Positions 26,237 through 35,938 of a DNA stretch of 64,000 bases are shown here, in pieces. Under the pieces are notes generated by a model that searched no databases, was not told where the DNA came from, and worked only from the letters and a program-made list of their open reading frames with translations. Source of the DNA: Microbacterium sp. TNHR37B (GTDB lineage Bacteria; Actinomycetota; Actinomycetes; Actinomycetales; Microbacteriaceae); NCBI RefSeq assembly GCF_001620065.1, contig NZ_LQGV01000001.1:1364001-1428000 (forward strand), read 5' to 3'. The position numbers were made by a program, and so were the translations under genes. Position 1 is the stretch's first letter. Every line of letters begins with the position of its first letter.

Positions 26237-27013
26237 CTCTTCTCCCTCTGCGCCCTCGACTCCGGCCGGCACGGTCATCCCCGGGCCGAGGACGAACGTG
26301 CCCACCCCGGAACTGAACGTGGATCGGGCGTGGATCATCACGCCGTGCCGGCGGGCGTACTCGACGGCACGGATGTACAGGACTTTGGCGCCGTTGGCGG
26401 CGAGCTCGAGCATCTCCTCGGCGCCGATGACACTCAGCTTGCGCGCGTTGGGCACGACGCGCGGGTCGGCGGTGAAGATGCCGTCGACGTCGCTGTAGAT
26501 CTCGCAGACGTCGGCATCCAACGCGGCGGCAAGAGCGACGGCGGTCGTGTCGGAGCCGCCGCGGCCGAGGGTCGTGATGTCGCGGGTGTCGCGGTTGAAT
26601 CCCTGGAAGCCGGCGACGATGACGATCGCCCCCTCGTCGAGCGCCTCGCGCACCCGCACGGGGGTCACATCGACGATGCGGGCGGCACCGTGATGCGCCG
26701 TGGTGATCATGCCGGCCTGGCTGCCCGTGAACGAGCGGGCCTCGAAGCCCATGGAGTGGATCGCCATCGCCAGCAGCGCCATCGAGATGCGCTCCCCCGA
26801 CGACAGCAGCATGTCGAGCTCACGCGGGGCCGGAATCGGCGCGACGGCGTGAGCGAGGTCGAGGAGCTCGTCGGTCGTGTCACCCATCGCGCTGACGGCG
26901 ACCACCACGTCGTGCCCGGCGCGGCGTGCATCGACGATCCGCTTCGCGACGCGCTTGATGCTCTCGGCGTCGGCGACGGACGATCCGCCGTACTTCTGGA
27001 CGATCAGCGCCAC
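25718..27013 (-). CDS. lysC: Aspartokinase (alpha subunit frame)
   Basis: 431 residues from GTG 27013 with CGGGAG upstream. N-terminal kinase domain: [59 protein letters not shown]. Two C-terminal ACT domains follow ([40 protein letters not shown]), which bind lysine and/or threonine for feedback control. It makes aspartyl phosphate, the first step toward lysine, threonine and methionine. An internal start at 26236 should produce a separate beta subunit (next entry), as in Corynebacterium and Bacillus heterotetrameric enzymes. Confidence 0.96.
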   Translation of the reverse strand: MALIVQKYGGSSVADAESIKRVAKRIVDARRAGHDVVVAVSAMGDTTDELLDLAHAVAPIPAPRELDMLLSSGERISMALLAMAIHSMGFEARSFTGSQAGMITTAHHGAARIVDVTPVRVREALDEGAIVIVAGFQGFNRDTRDITTLGRGGSDTTAVALAAALDADVCEIYSDVDGIFTADPRVVPNARKLSVIGAEEMLELAANGAKVLYIRAVEYARRHGVMIHARSTFSSGVGTFVLGPGMTVPAGVEGAEGEEMEEPIVAGVATDLSQAKITVIGVPDVPGKAAEIFKIVARSGANVDMIVQNVSAAATGRTDISFTLPKADASAALRALADEQPQVGFESLVHDDQIGKLSVVGAGMRAHSGVSATLFEALSAAGVNIEMISTSEIRISVVVRGDELADAARVVHTAYGLDGDTEAVVYAGTGR

Positions 27014-27135
27014 TGCACAACTCCCGGGTGAATACCGGCCTCGACGGGCACGGTCGGGGCACCGGCGGCCCCGAGGAACCATCTTAGGGAGAGCAGGATG
27101 CCGCCACGGCCATGTGACGACGTCGGGCGAACGCG

Positions 27136-27549
27136 TAGCGTGGACCCATGAGCGCTCACGACATCGATGCGATCTGGAACCGTGCGCTGGACCTCTCCTC
27201 CCCGGCCGACGCGGTCCGTCCCGGCGACCGCGCCCTGGTGACGGTCCTGACCTTCCACGGGCTGGCGAACAACGGCGGGCTGCTGGCGGCGGTCGACCTG
27301 CACGTCAACGACGATGTCTATCCCATCGACGCCGTGGTCAACGCGTATCGGTATCTCGGCCTCGAAGACGCCGCCGCGGCGATCGACAACGCCGAGCTGG
27401 AACTGCGCGACCTCTCCGATGACGACGAGGACCGCGAGGACGCCGCGGCACGGATCGACGAGACCTACACGCTCAGCGAGGACGACATCCGCGACGCGGT
27501 GGGCATCGCCGTCGCGCAGGACCGCGACGACTTCGCCCCCGTCGACTGA
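27136..27549 (+). CDS. DMP19/DUF4375-like protein (start ATG 27148)
   Basis: 133 residues from ATG 27148; the feature includes the -10 box TAGCGT (27136-27141), 6 nt before the ATG. The middle part ([20 protein letters not shown] ... [19 protein letters not shown]) is typical of the DUF4375/DMP19 fold, which expects a GG.. .Y.. helix bundle. The C-terminal third is strongly acidic ([18 protein letters not shown]), as in DNA-mimic proteins of this group. DMP19 of Neisseria blocks DNA-binding proteins; whether this one does is not known. Stands alone, divergent from lysC. Confidence 0.65.
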
Positions 27550-27585
27550 CGCGTCGACGGGGCGACCCGCGCCCGGCAGGAAGAC

Positions 27586-28512
27586 TCAGACCGGCGGAAG
27601 AGCGTCGGCCGCGAGGGGGCGGCGGCGCAGGCGCCCGCCCGTGGCCGCGAGCCAGCAACCGAGGACCACGAGCGGGAACCCCAGGACCAGTCCCGCCGAA
27701 AGCGGCTCCCCGAGCATCACCACCCCCAGCAGGATCGCCACGATCGGGTTCACATAGGTGAACAGCGGTGCCTGCACGGGGCCCACCTCCCGGATCAGGG
27801 CGAAGAAGCCGAGGAACGCGACCGCGGTGCACAGGATCCCGAGCGCGACCAGCGAGAGGGTGGAGCGGAGCGTCGGCACCTCGTGCTGCGTGAGGAGCCC
27901 GATCGGCAGGTAGACCGCGCCCACCATCAGCAGTGCCAGGGTGATCGTGCCGATCGAGGGGACGTCTTTGAGCGCGGTGGCGATGATGAACGGCGCGATC
28001 GCATAGAGGACGGCCACGAGCAGCACTTCGGCGATGGCGACCAGAGCTCGGCTGGGGTCGGCCACCGCGAGCCCGGGACCCATGACGATCACCGCGACCC
28101 CGACGAACCCGATCCCGAGGCCGACCGAGCGCCAGCGGGAGAGGACACCCCGATCACCACGGAGGAGGGCGATGAGCGCCGCGAACAGAGGAACGGTGGC
28201 CACGAGCAGCCCCGTGAGCCCGGAGGAGAGCGTCTGCTCCGCGTGACCGAGGAGGACGAACGGACCGGCCATCTCGATCGCCCCGAACGCGAGCACCCAC
28301 GGCCACGCCCGGAGCGCGGGGCCGAGCGCGCGCCGATGGAGGGCCAAGGGCAAGAGGACGAGCGCTCCCAGGAGTGTGCGGCCCGCGACGATCGCGGGCG
28401 GCGAGTAGGAGTCGACGGCCTCTTTGATGAACAGGTAGGGGATGCCCCACAGCAGCGCCATGGCGCCGTAGAGCAGCCATCCCCGCACGGACACCGCGGA
28501 CGCGGAGCCCAT
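27586..28512 (-). CDS. EamA/DMT family transporter
   Basis: 308 residues from ATG 28512, whose A is shared with the recR stop codon (TGATG), so coupled to recR. Ten hydrophobic segments in two EamA repeats: LLYGAMALLWGIPYLFIKEAVD opens the first, and LLVAVLYAIAPFIIATALKD with VALGILCTAVAFLGFFALIREVG the second; FTYVNPIVAILLGVVMLGE is the signature near the end. The family exports amino acids, purines or other metabolites; the substrate here is not known. Confidence 0.88.
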   Translation of the reverse strand: MGSASAVSVRGWLLYGAMALLWGIPYLFIKEAVDSYSPPAIVAGRTLLGALVLLPLALHRRALGPALRAWPWVLAFGAIEMAGPFVLLGHAEQTLSSGLTGLLVATVPLFAALIALLRGDRGVLSRWRSVGLGIGFVGVAVIVMGPGLAVADPSRALVAIAEVLLVAVLYAIAPFIIATALKDVPSIGTITLALLMVGAVYLPIGLLTQHEVPTLRSTLSLVALGILCTAVAFLGFFALIREVGPVQAPLFTYVNPIVAILLGVVMLGEPLSAGLVLGFPLVVLGCWLAATGGRLRRRPLAADALPPV

Positions 28513-29105
28513 CACACGCTGCGACGGCCCTCGAAGGCGCGGCCGAGGGTGACCTCGTCGGCGTACTCGAGGTCGCCGCCGACAGGGAGCCCCGACGCCA
28601 GGCGAGTCACGCGGATCTCGAGGGTGTGCAGCAGTCTGCTGAGGTAGGTGGAGGTCGCCTCGCCCTCGAGGTTCGGATTGGTGGCGAGGATCACTTCCTG
28701 CACCGTGCCGTCGGCCAGCCGCTGCATGAGCTGGGCGATCCGCAGGTCGTCGGGACCGATGCCCGCGATCGGGCTGATCGCTCCACCGAGGACGTGGTAC
28801 AGCCCGCGGAACTCTCGGGTGCGCTCGATGGCGGAGACGTCCTTGGCGTCTTCGACGACACAGATCAAGGTCTGGTCGCGGCGCGGGTCTCGACAGATCG
28901 CGCACCGCTCCTGCTCGGAGACGTTGCCGCAGATCTCGCAGAAGCGCACGCGCTCGCGGAGCTCGCCGAGCAGTTGCGAGAGCCGCGAGACATCGAAGGT
29001 GGGCGTCTGCAGGATGTGGAACGCGATGCGCTGCGCCGACTTGGGCCCGATCCCGGGCAGTCGACCGAACTCGTCGATCAGGTCTTGGACGATGCCGTCG
29101 TACAT
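28512..29105 (-). CDS. recR: Recombination protein RecR
   Basis: 197 residues, normal length. Order: helix-hairpin-helix [17 protein letters not shown], zinc finger [16 protein letters not shown], Toprim domain starting [14 protein letters not shown] with [22 protein letters not shown], and the C-terminal [25 protein letters not shown]. It forms a DNA clamp with RecO/RecF that loads RecA at gaps. It lies 14 bp downstream of dnaX on the same strand, the near-universal bacterial dnaX-recR pairing. Confidence 0.97.
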   Translation of the reverse strand: MYDGIVQDLIDEFGRLPGIGPKSAQRIAFHILQTPTFDVSRLSQLLGELRERVRFCEICGNVSEQERCAICRDPRRDQTLICVVEDAKDVSAIERTREFRGLYHVLGGAISPIAGIGPDDLRIAQLMQRLADGTVQEVILATNPNLEGEATSTYLSRLLHTLEIRVTRLASGLPVGGDLEYADEVTLGRAFEGRRSV

Positions 29106-29119
29106 GAATGCTCCGCCCG

Positions 29120-31303
29120 TCAGTTGAACCTGGTCGGGGGCGTGTAGGGCTCTTCACGCACGAACGTCGCTCCGAGCATCTGCCGCACGACGGCTTCGCC
29201 GACGCGTTCGATGCCCCCCGAACGCGGCGCTCGCGGGGGCGCCGGTCGTTCGATCGTCACCGGAGCGCGCGGGGGCAGCGGCGCATCCGCGCGGGTGGGA
29301 GGAGGCAGTTCCTCTTCCTCTTCGGCCGTGAGCGGCGCCTCGTCCGCGAGAACGTCGCCCTCGCGTGGGGGGGCCAGTGTGCGCACCGCCGCCGGGGCAG
29401 CCGTCGAGGCCTCCTCCGGTTCGTCGTCGACGGCGAGCATCGATGCGGAGGGGGAGGAGTCCTGAGGGTCGGTCGGGATCGGCGCGACCGCCCATTCCGT
29501 CACGGGCGCGGCAGCCGAGGCATGCACGCCCGACCGCGGTGCCGGACCCGGGCGATGCGAGGAAGCGGGTGCCGGGCCTGCCGAGGTGGCACTGCCGCCG
29601 CGCGGCGGTGATCCGCCGGAGGAAGCCGGAGCCGCTCCCGCCGGTCCCCCCGTGGCCCCGTCGCCCGCGGAGGGGGGAGCATCAGGGGCGGGTGAACCCC
29701 CAGGGCCGGAGCCACCGGATTCGGGAGGCGCCGGTTCGTGACGAGCCACGTACTTCACGCGCACGCCCAACACCGCGAGGATCGCTCCACGGAGGTCTTC
29801 GGACGGCCCCTTGCCGCCGGCGAGCTTCTTGAACGCGGCGAGATCGGCGGCGCGTTCGAAGACGAGGGTGAGCACATCGTCGGCATACGCGACAGGACGG
29901 GCACCCGACGCCAGCATCCACGACGAGCGGCTGATCGGTTCGAGCTGGGCGAGGACCTGCGGCCACGCGGCCAGCACATCCGTGAGCAACAGCGGGCCTC
30001 GCGGCGCCGGAGCCCCGGACGATCCGGCAGCCGCCGTCGGAGCGGAAGCGGTGGCCGCCGTTCCCGTCTCTGCAGGAGCCGCCGTCGCCGGGGCTGCGGG
30101 GACCGCCGGCGCGGAGACCGCCGGCGCGGAGACCGGGGACGCCGGGGCAGGAGAGGCGGCCTCCGGGACAGGCGCGGCGGCGGGCGCGACCGAGGCGGCG
30201 GGCTGACCGTGCGCGAGGACGCGGGCGACGAGCAGCTCGAGCTGCAAGCGCGGAGACGTGGCACCGGACATGTCGTCGAGTGCGGCCACGACGATGTCGG
30301 CGATCCGCGAGAGGCGCTCGGTGCCGAAGGCCGCCGCTTGGGCCCCCATGCGTTCGAGCTCGTCAACCGGGACACCGCGGAGAACGGCGGAGGCACCCGC
30401 ACCGGTCGCCGAGACGATGATCAGGTCGCGGAGACGCTCGAGGAGATCGTCGACGAACCGGCGGGGGTCCTGCCCGGTCTGGACCACCCGGTCGACCGCG
30501 CCGAAGGCAGCCCCCGCATCGTGGGCGGCGAAGGCGTCGACGACCTCGTCGAGAAGCTCACCGTGCGTGTAGCCGAGCAGGGCCACGGCGCGCGCGTAGC
30601 CGACCGCCCCGTCGTCGGAACCGGCGATGAGCTGGTCGAGGAGCGAGAGCGTGTCGCGCGGAGAGCCACCGCCTGCACGCACGACCAGCGGAAGCACCCC
30701 CGGCTCGACCGTGACGTTCTCGGCCGTGCACAGCTGCTCGACGTACTCCAGCATCGCCGCCGGCGCCACGAGACGGAACGGATAGTGGTGCGTGCGGGAG
30801 CGGATGGTGCCGATCACCTTCTCGGGCTCGGTGGTGGCGAAGATGAACTTGACGTGCGCGGGCGGCTCCTCGACGAGCTTGAGCAGGGCGTTGAAGCCCT
30901 GCGCCGTCACCATGTGCGCCTCGTCGAGGATGAAGATCTTGAACCGGTCGCGCGCGGGGGCGAAGACGGCACGCTCGCGGAGATCACGCGCGTCGTCGAC
31001 GCCGTTGTGGGACGCGGCATCGATCTCGACGACGTCGAGCGAGCCCCCGCCCCCGCGGCTGAGCTCGACGCAGCTGTCGCACGTTCCGCACGGGGTGTCG
31101 GTGGGACCCGCGGCGCAGTTGAGACACCGGGCGAGGATGCGGGCCGACGTGGTCTTTCCGCAGCCGCGAGGACCGGAGAAGAGGTACGCGTGGCCGACGC
31201 GATCGCCGCGCAGAGCCGTCATGAGCGGGTCGGTGACCTGTGACTGCCCGATCATCTCGCCGAAGGTCTCTGGCCGGTAGCGGCGATACAGGGCGGTGGT
31301 CAC
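29120..31303 (-). CDS. dnaX: DNA polymerase III subunits gamma/tau
   Basis: 727 residues from GTG 31303 with TAGTCT (31310-31315, minus strand) 6 nt upstream, a leaderless arrangement. AAA+ clamp-loader ATPase: [16 protein letters not shown], Walker [16 protein letters not shown], zinc module CLNC...CGTCDSC, Walker [10 protein letters not shown], sensor 1 FATTEPEKV. After about residue 370 comes a long Ala/Pro-rich tau region with low complexity, then a C-terminal polymerase-binding segment. I see no slippery A-run for a gamma frameshift, so a single tau-like product is likely. It is followed by recR. Confidence 0.95.
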   Translation of the reverse strand: MTTALYRRYRPETFGEMIGQSQVTDPLMTALRGDRVGHAYLFSGPRGCGKTTSARILARCLNCAAGPTDTPCGTCDSCVELSRGGGGSLDVVEIDAASHNGVDDARDLRERAVFAPARDRFKIFILDEAHMVTAQGFNALLKLVEEPPAHVKFIFATTEPEKVIGTIRSRTHHYPFRLVAPAAMLEYVEQLCTAENVTVEPGVLPLVVRAGGGSPRDTLSLLDQLIAGSDDGAVGYARAVALLGYTHGELLDEVVDAFAAHDAGAAFGAVDRVVQTGQDPRRFVDDLLERLRDLIIVSATGAGASAVLRGVPVDELERMGAQAAAFGTERLSRIADIVVAALDDMSGATSPRLQLELLVARVLAHGQPAASVAPAAAPVPEAASPAPASPVSAPAVSAPAVPAAPATAAPAETGTAATASAPTAAAGSSGAPAPRGPLLLTDVLAAWPQVLAQLEPISRSSWMLASGARPVAYADDVLTLVFERAADLAAFKKLAGGKGPSEDLRGAILAVLGVRVKYVARHEPAPPESGGSGPGGSPAPDAPPSAGDGATGGPAGAAPASSGGSPPRGGSATSAGPAPASSHRPGPAPRSGVHASAAAPVTEWAVAPIPTDPQDSSPSASMLAVDDEPEEASTAAPAAVRTLAPPREGDVLADEAPLTAEEEEELPPPTRADAPLPPRAPVTIERPAPPRAPRSGGIERVGEAVVRQMLGATFVREEPYTPPTRFN

Positions 31304-31393
31304 CCCAACAGACTACGGCGTACCGGCGACATCGTGCCGGGGACCGCGAGCCGGGGAGGGAAGAACCCGACAGACCACGACGTTGGGGATGGC

Positions 31394-32492
31394 GTGTCGG
31401 GGGAAGAGGTCGAGGTCGTCGTCATCGGCGCGGGGCAAGCCGGCCTCTCGGCGGCCTACCACCTCCGCCGTCGCGGCTTCGTCCCCCAGGGAGAGGACGC
31501 CCCGCCCGGAACGCCCCGGTTCGTCGTGCTCGACGCCGAGCGCTCCCCCCGGCGGTGCATGGCAGCACCGCTGGCCCTCGCTGCGGATGGCGACCGTCAA
31601 CGGCATCCATGAGCTCCCCGGAGCGGCGGTTCCGCCGGCCGACCCGCGTGCGCCGAGCCGCGAGGTGCTTCCCGCGTACTTCAGGGACTACGAGGAGCGC
31701 TTCTCTCTCCGCGTGCGCCGCCCCGTGCGCGTGACGGCGGTGCGACGCGCCGACGACGATCCACACGGCCGGCTCCGTGTCGAGAGCGACCGCGGGGTGT
31801 GGGCCGGACGATTCGTCATCAACGCCACCGGCACCTGGCGCCGACCGTTCTGGCCGCATTACCCCGGGCAGGAACTCTTCCGGGGGCGACAGCTGCACGT
31901 GCACGACTACCGGTCGGCCGACGAGTTCGTCGGGGCCCGCGTCGTCATCGTCGGTGCCGGAGTGTCGGCCGTCCAGCTGCTCGAGGAGATCTCCCGCGTC
32001 GCGGACACCTTCTGGGTGACGCGGAGGGAGGTCGTGTGGGATGCGACCGAGTTCGACACCGCCGCCCGCATCACCGCGATCGCCGGAGTCGAGGACCGGG
32101 TGCGCCAGGGCCTTCCGCCGGGGAGCGTCATCTCGGTGACGGGCCAGCATTGGACACCGTGGGCGGACGCGGCGCGCGACCGCGGCGTGCTCGTCCGCCA
32201 CCCGATGTTCGTCTCGATCGAACAGGACGGGGTACGCATGCCCGACGGCTCGTTCGAGCCGGCCGACGTCATCCTGTGGGCCACCGGGTTCCGCGCCGAC
32301 ATCGCTCACCTCTCCCCGCTGGGACTGCGCACCCCGGCGGGAGGCCTCCGGGTCGCGCAGGGCCGTGCGATCGACGAGCCGCGGCTCTTCCTGATCGGCT
32401 ACGGCCCCTCGCAATCGACGGTGGGAGCCAACCGCGCGGGGCGCGACGCCGTGCGCGCGATCCTCGCCGCACGCACGGCGCTCACGGAGTGA
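31394..32492 (+). pseudogene. Flavin-containing monooxygenase-like gene with single-base frameshift
   Basis: GTG 31394 begins VSGEEVEVVVIGAGQAGLSA, an FAD-binding GxGxxG, but the frame ends at 31612. The rest is in another frame: GGAWQHRWPSLRMATVNGIHELPG, then INATGTWRRPFWPHYPG, a second dinucleotide-binding VVIVGAGVSAVQLLEEI and LWATGFRADI, ending at 32492. The switch point is a run of six C (31547-31552) in GCTCCCCCCGG; with five C the protein reads DAERSPGGAWQHRW without a break. This is either a real one-base insertion that inactivates the gene or an assembly error. The intact enzyme would be about 365 residues, of the FMO/Baeyer-Villiger type. Not in an operon. Confidence 0.85.
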
Positions 32493-32510
32493 GCGGACCG
32501 GCAGACCCGG

Positions 32511-35066
32511 TCAGGAGTCGACGCCGAGATTGCCGTGCTCGGCGGGGTGCCCGGCGACGACGTTGGCTCCCGTGATCACGGGAATCGTGGACGTGTTCGT
32601 CGAGATGGGCACCGAGGCCGAGATCATGGATCCGTCCTCGCGCAACTGCTCGCCGATGTCGCCCAGGGTCGGACGCCCGGGCCGGACGGGGCCCTGCCCG
32701 TCGAGCGGCACCACGACCGTCTCACCCCCGGCGACCGCGTAGCCCTTCCCGCGGACCTCGAACGACACCGACTCTCCGGGCCCCGCCACGACCGTGAGGG
32801 CATCGGCGGTGACGGTGATCTTCAGCTCCGTGCCGTGCCAGTGCAGCGTGTACGACAACGAAGGCCAGTCAGCGGGAAGACGCGGATCGAACGACAGGTC
32901 GCCGAAGTGATCGCGCATGCCTCCGAAGCCCGACACCAGCGCGGTCCACACCCCGCCGGCGGAGGCCACGTGCACGCCGTCGGCGGCATTGTGATGCAGA
33001 TCGCCGAGGTCGACGAAGATCGACTCGTTGAAGTACTCCAGGGCGAGATCCTGATAGCCCACCTCGGCCGCAAGGATCGACTGCACGACCGCCGACAGGG
33101 TGGAGTCGCCCGTGGTCAGCGGGTCGTAGTACTCGAAGTCGGCGAGCTTCTCCGCGTCGGTGAAGTGATTGCCCTGCAGGAACAGGGCCAGCACGACGTC
33201 GGCCTGCTTGAGCACCTGGTACCGGTAGATCACGAGCGGGTGGAAGTGCAGCAGGAGCGGTCGCTGCTCCGCGGGGGTGTTCTCGAGGTCCCAGACCTCG
33301 CGCTCGAGGAAGACGGCGTCTTGCGGATGGATCCCCAGCGCTTCGCTGTACGGGATGTGCATGGCCTCGGCGGCGGCGTCCCAGCGATCGGGTTCGCTCG
33401 GGTCGAGACCGAGACGGTCGACCATGCGCGCGTACTCGGCCGGGGCGGTCTCTGCCATCTCCTGCACGACGCGCGCCGCGAAGCGCAGGTTGTAGCGCGC
33501 CATCACGTTGGTGAAGAGGTTGTCGTTGACCACGGTCGTGTACTCGTCGGGACCGGTGACTCCGTGGATGTGGAACACCTCCGGCTCGCCGACCTCGTTG
33601 TAGCGCCAGAAACCGAGGGTGGTCCACAGCCGGGCGGTCTCCACCGCGATGTCGACGCCCTCACGGTGGAGGAACTCGTCGTCACCGGTCGCCCGGACAT
33701 ACTTGCCGAGGGCGAAGCTGACGTCGGCGTTGATGTGATACTGCGCGGTGCCGGCGGCGTAATACGCCGACGCTTCCTCGCCGTTGATGGTCCGCCACGG
33801 GAAGAGGGCGCCCGCCTCGTTCAGCTGCCCGGCACGCTTCCGCGCCGACGGCAGCATGAGATACCGCATCCGCAGGGCGTTACGCGCCCAGAGCGGGGTC
33901 GTGTACATCAGGAAGGGCAGGACGTAGATCTCGGTGTCCCAGAAGTAGTGGCCGCTGTAGCCCGAGCCGGAGACCCCCTTGGCGGGCACGCCCTGACCGT
34001 CTGCGCGGGCGGCGGCCTGGGCCAGCTGCCACAGGCACCAGCGGGTCGCCTGCTGCAGGTCGTCGTGGCCCTCGATCACGACGTCGGAACGCCGCCAGAA
34101 CCCTTCGCACCACTCCGCCTGCCGGTCGAACTGGACCTGCACCCCTTCCGAGGCCACGCGGTCGAGGCTGCGACGCCCGCGATCGACGAGCTCGCGAGCC
34201 GGCACACCGCGGGACGTGTGATAGCTCACGAGCTTGGTCACGGTGACGGGCACGCCGGCCTTGGCCTGCACGCGGAAGACGTTCTTGGCGATGTCGGGCT
34301 CGGTGAGCATGCGCGCCGAGTACTCGTTCTCGGTCTCGATCACGTGGTCGGCCACGACGGCGATCGTCATGCCGGAGGAGGTCACGCGGTACGACAGCGC
34401 GGAGCGCAGACCGTCGTGCCAGTACTCCTCGGGCTGCAGGACGCGCTCGTCGATCTTCTCGGCCTTGCGCGGGTCGAACGCGGCGGTGGCGGCCTTGCCC
34501 GTCTTGGGGGCTCCGCCCCCGTACACGTCCTGGCCGTCCTGCCGATTGATGATCTGACAGCTGATCGTGACCGGCGCGTCGGCGTTGAGCACCGTGACGG
34601 TCACCTTCATGACGGCGAGGTGCTTCTCCTCGAACGAGACGATGCGCTCGAAGTCGACGACGACGTCCTTGCCGCTCGGCGTCACCCACCGCACGTGGCG
34701 GCTGAGGACCCCGGTGCGGAAGTCGAGCGAGCGCTCGTACTCCCGCACGTCCGCGACGTCGAAGGACAGCGGCTCGTCGTCGACGTAGACGCGCATGACC
34801 TTGGCATCGGGCGCGTTGATGATCGTCTGTCCGACCTCGGCGAACCCGTAGGCCTGCTCGGCGTGACGGATCGGGAAGATCTCGTGGAACCCGTTCACGA
34901 AAGTGCCGTGCTCGTGCGCGTGGCGGCCCTCGGGCTGGTTGCCACGCAGGCCGAGATAGCCATTGCCCTGGGCGAAGAGGGTCTCGGTGACGCCGACGTC
35001 GTCGATGGAGAAGCTGCTCTCGACGAGACGCCACGGGTCGACGGGGAAACGATCGCGGTCGATCAT
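32511..35066 (-). CDS. Glycoside hydrolase family 65 disaccharide phosphorylase
   Basis: 851 residues. N-terminal beta-sandwich (SSFSIDDVGVTETLFAQGNGYLGLRGNQPEG), then the (alpha/alpha)6 barrel with GVSGSGYSGHYFWDTEIYVLPF and the catalytic glutamate in GVTGPDEYTTVVNDNLFTN. The phosphate-binding region is HHNAADGVHVASAGGVW, near the C-terminus. Members phosphorolyse maltose, trehalose, kojibiose or nigerose to beta-glucose 1-phosphate and glucose. The next gene on the strand upstream, pgmB, makes glucose 6-phosphate from this. A C-terminal extension of about 60 residues after the beta domain is Ser/Thr rich. The exact disaccharide cannot be read from motifs. Confidence 0.92.
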   Translation of the reverse strand: MIDRDRFPVDPWRLVESSFSIDDVGVTETLFAQGNGYLGLRGNQPEGRHAHEHGTFVNGFHEIFPIRHAEQAYGFAEVGQTIINAPDAKVMRVYVDDEPLSFDVADVREYERSLDFRTGVLSRHVRWVTPSGKDVVVDFERIVSFEEKHLAVMKVTVTVLNADAPVTISCQIINRQDGQDVYGGGAPKTGKAATAAFDPRKAEKIDERVLQPEEYWHDGLRSALSYRVTSSGMTIAVVADHVIETENEYSARMLTEPDIAKNVFRVQAKAGVPVTVTKLVSYHTSRGVPARELVDRGRRSLDRVASEGVQVQFDRQAEWCEGFWRRSDVVIEGHDDLQQATRWCLWQLAQAAARADGQGVPAKGVSGSGYSGHYFWDTEIYVLPFLMYTTPLWARNALRMRYLMLPSARKRAGQLNEAGALFPWRTINGEEASAYYAAGTAQYHINADVSFALGKYVRATGDDEFLHREGVDIAVETARLWTTLGFWRYNEVGEPEVFHIHGVTGPDEYTTVVNDNLFTNVMARYNLRFAARVVQEMAETAPAEYARMVDRLGLDPSEPDRWDAAAEAMHIPYSEALGIHPQDAVFLEREVWDLENTPAEQRPLLLHFHPLVIYRYQVLKQADVVLALFLQGNHFTDAEKLADFEYYDPLTTGDSTLSAVVQSILAAEVGYQDLALEYFNESIFVDLGDLHHNAADGVHVASAGGVWTALVSGFGGMRDHFGDLSFDPRLPADWPSLSYTLHWHGTELKITVTADALTVVAGPGESVSFEVRGKGYAVAGGETVVVPLDGQGPVRPGRPTLGDIGEQLREDGSMISASVPISTNTSTIPVITGANVVAGHPAEHGNLGVDS

Positions 35067-35156
35067 GTGACTCCTCCGGTGTGAAACGAGGGTGGGTGAA
35101 AGAGGTGAGTGCGGTGCGGTGTGGGACGGTGGAGCAGCCCGGGCGGGCGCTGCTGC

Positions 35157-35888
35157 TCAGGAGAGGAAGGCCGACAGGTCGTCGACGACGATGGTCGCTC
35201 CCGAGGCGAGGAGGGTCTCGGCCCCCACGCCCCGGTCGACGCCCACGACGAGAGCGAAGCCGGCGGCGGCAGCAGACTGCACGCCGGAGTGGGCGTCTTC
35301 GACCGCGGCGCTGCGCGCCGGGTCGACTCCGAGCAGACGTGCCCCTTCGGCGAACACGTCGGGAGCGGGCTTGGACGGGAGGTTCTCGCGCTCGGCGATC
35401 ACGCCGTCCATCACGACGGGGAACAGGTCGCGGATGCCGGCGACCTGCAGCACCTCCTCCGCGTTCTTGGAGCTGGAGACGACGGCCACGGGGACGCCCG
35501 CCGCGCGCAGGTGGTTCACGAGGGCGAGCGACCCGGGGTAGGGCGCGATGCCCTCCGTCCGCAGGACGCGTGAGAACACCTCGTTCTTGCGGTTGCCGAT
35601 GCCGCACACGGTGTCGGCGGTCGGCGGGTCGGACGGGTCACCCCACGGCACCTCCACGTCGCGCGAGCGCAGCAGGCTCGCCACGCCGTCGTAGCGCTTC
35701 TTCCCGTCGAGGTACTCGAAGTAGTCGCGCTCCGTGTAGGCGGGGGTGATCCCCCACGCGGTGAACAGATCGGTGAACATCGTCGCCCACGCGTGCATGT
35801 GCACGTCGGCGGTCGGGGTCAAGACCCCGTCGAGGTCGAAGAGCACGCCGTCGAACGTCGTCAGATCCGGGAGCGATGCGGCTGTCAC
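35157..35888 (-). CDS. pgmB: Beta-phosphoglucomutase family HAD enzyme
   Basis: 243 residues from GTG 35888. HAD motif I FDGVLFDLDGVLTPTADVHMHAW, motif II VVSSSKN, motif III KPAPDVF with AVEDAHSGVQSAAAAGF as motif IV. It converts beta-glucose 1-phosphate to glucose 6-phosphate, completing disaccharide phosphorolysis by the downstream GH65 enzyme (90-bp gap). TACGCT (35895-35900, minus strand) stands 6 nt before GTG 35888, supporting this start and its own promoter. An alternative GTG at 35942 overlaps the ackA stop by 4 bp but adds an unlikely 18-residue N-terminus. Confidence 0.88.
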   Translation of the reverse strand: MTAASLPDLTTFDGVLFDLDGVLTPTADVHMHAWATMFTDLFTAWGITPAYTERDYFEYLDGKKRYDGVASLLRSRDVEVPWGDPSDPPTADTVCGIGNRKNEVFSRVLRTEGIAPYPGSLALVNHLRAAGVPVAVVSSSKNAEEVLQVAGIRDLFPVVMDGVIAERENLPSKPAPDVFAEGARLLGVDPARSAAVEDAHSGVQSAAAAGFALVVGVDRGVGAETLLASGATIVVDDLSAFLS

Positions 35889-35938
35889 CCGTCCAGCGTA
35901 ATGGCCCACACCCGCGCGAGCGAGACGCGCGAAGGCCC

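Noticed and set aside
29500..30250. Programmed frameshift site in dnaX
   Set aside because: No A-rich slippery heptamer; the region is a GC-rich Ala/Pro linker in one open frame.
32535..35084. 849-codon plus-strand frame across the GH65 gene
   Set aside because: Antisense of the phosphorylase gene; no protein family pattern.
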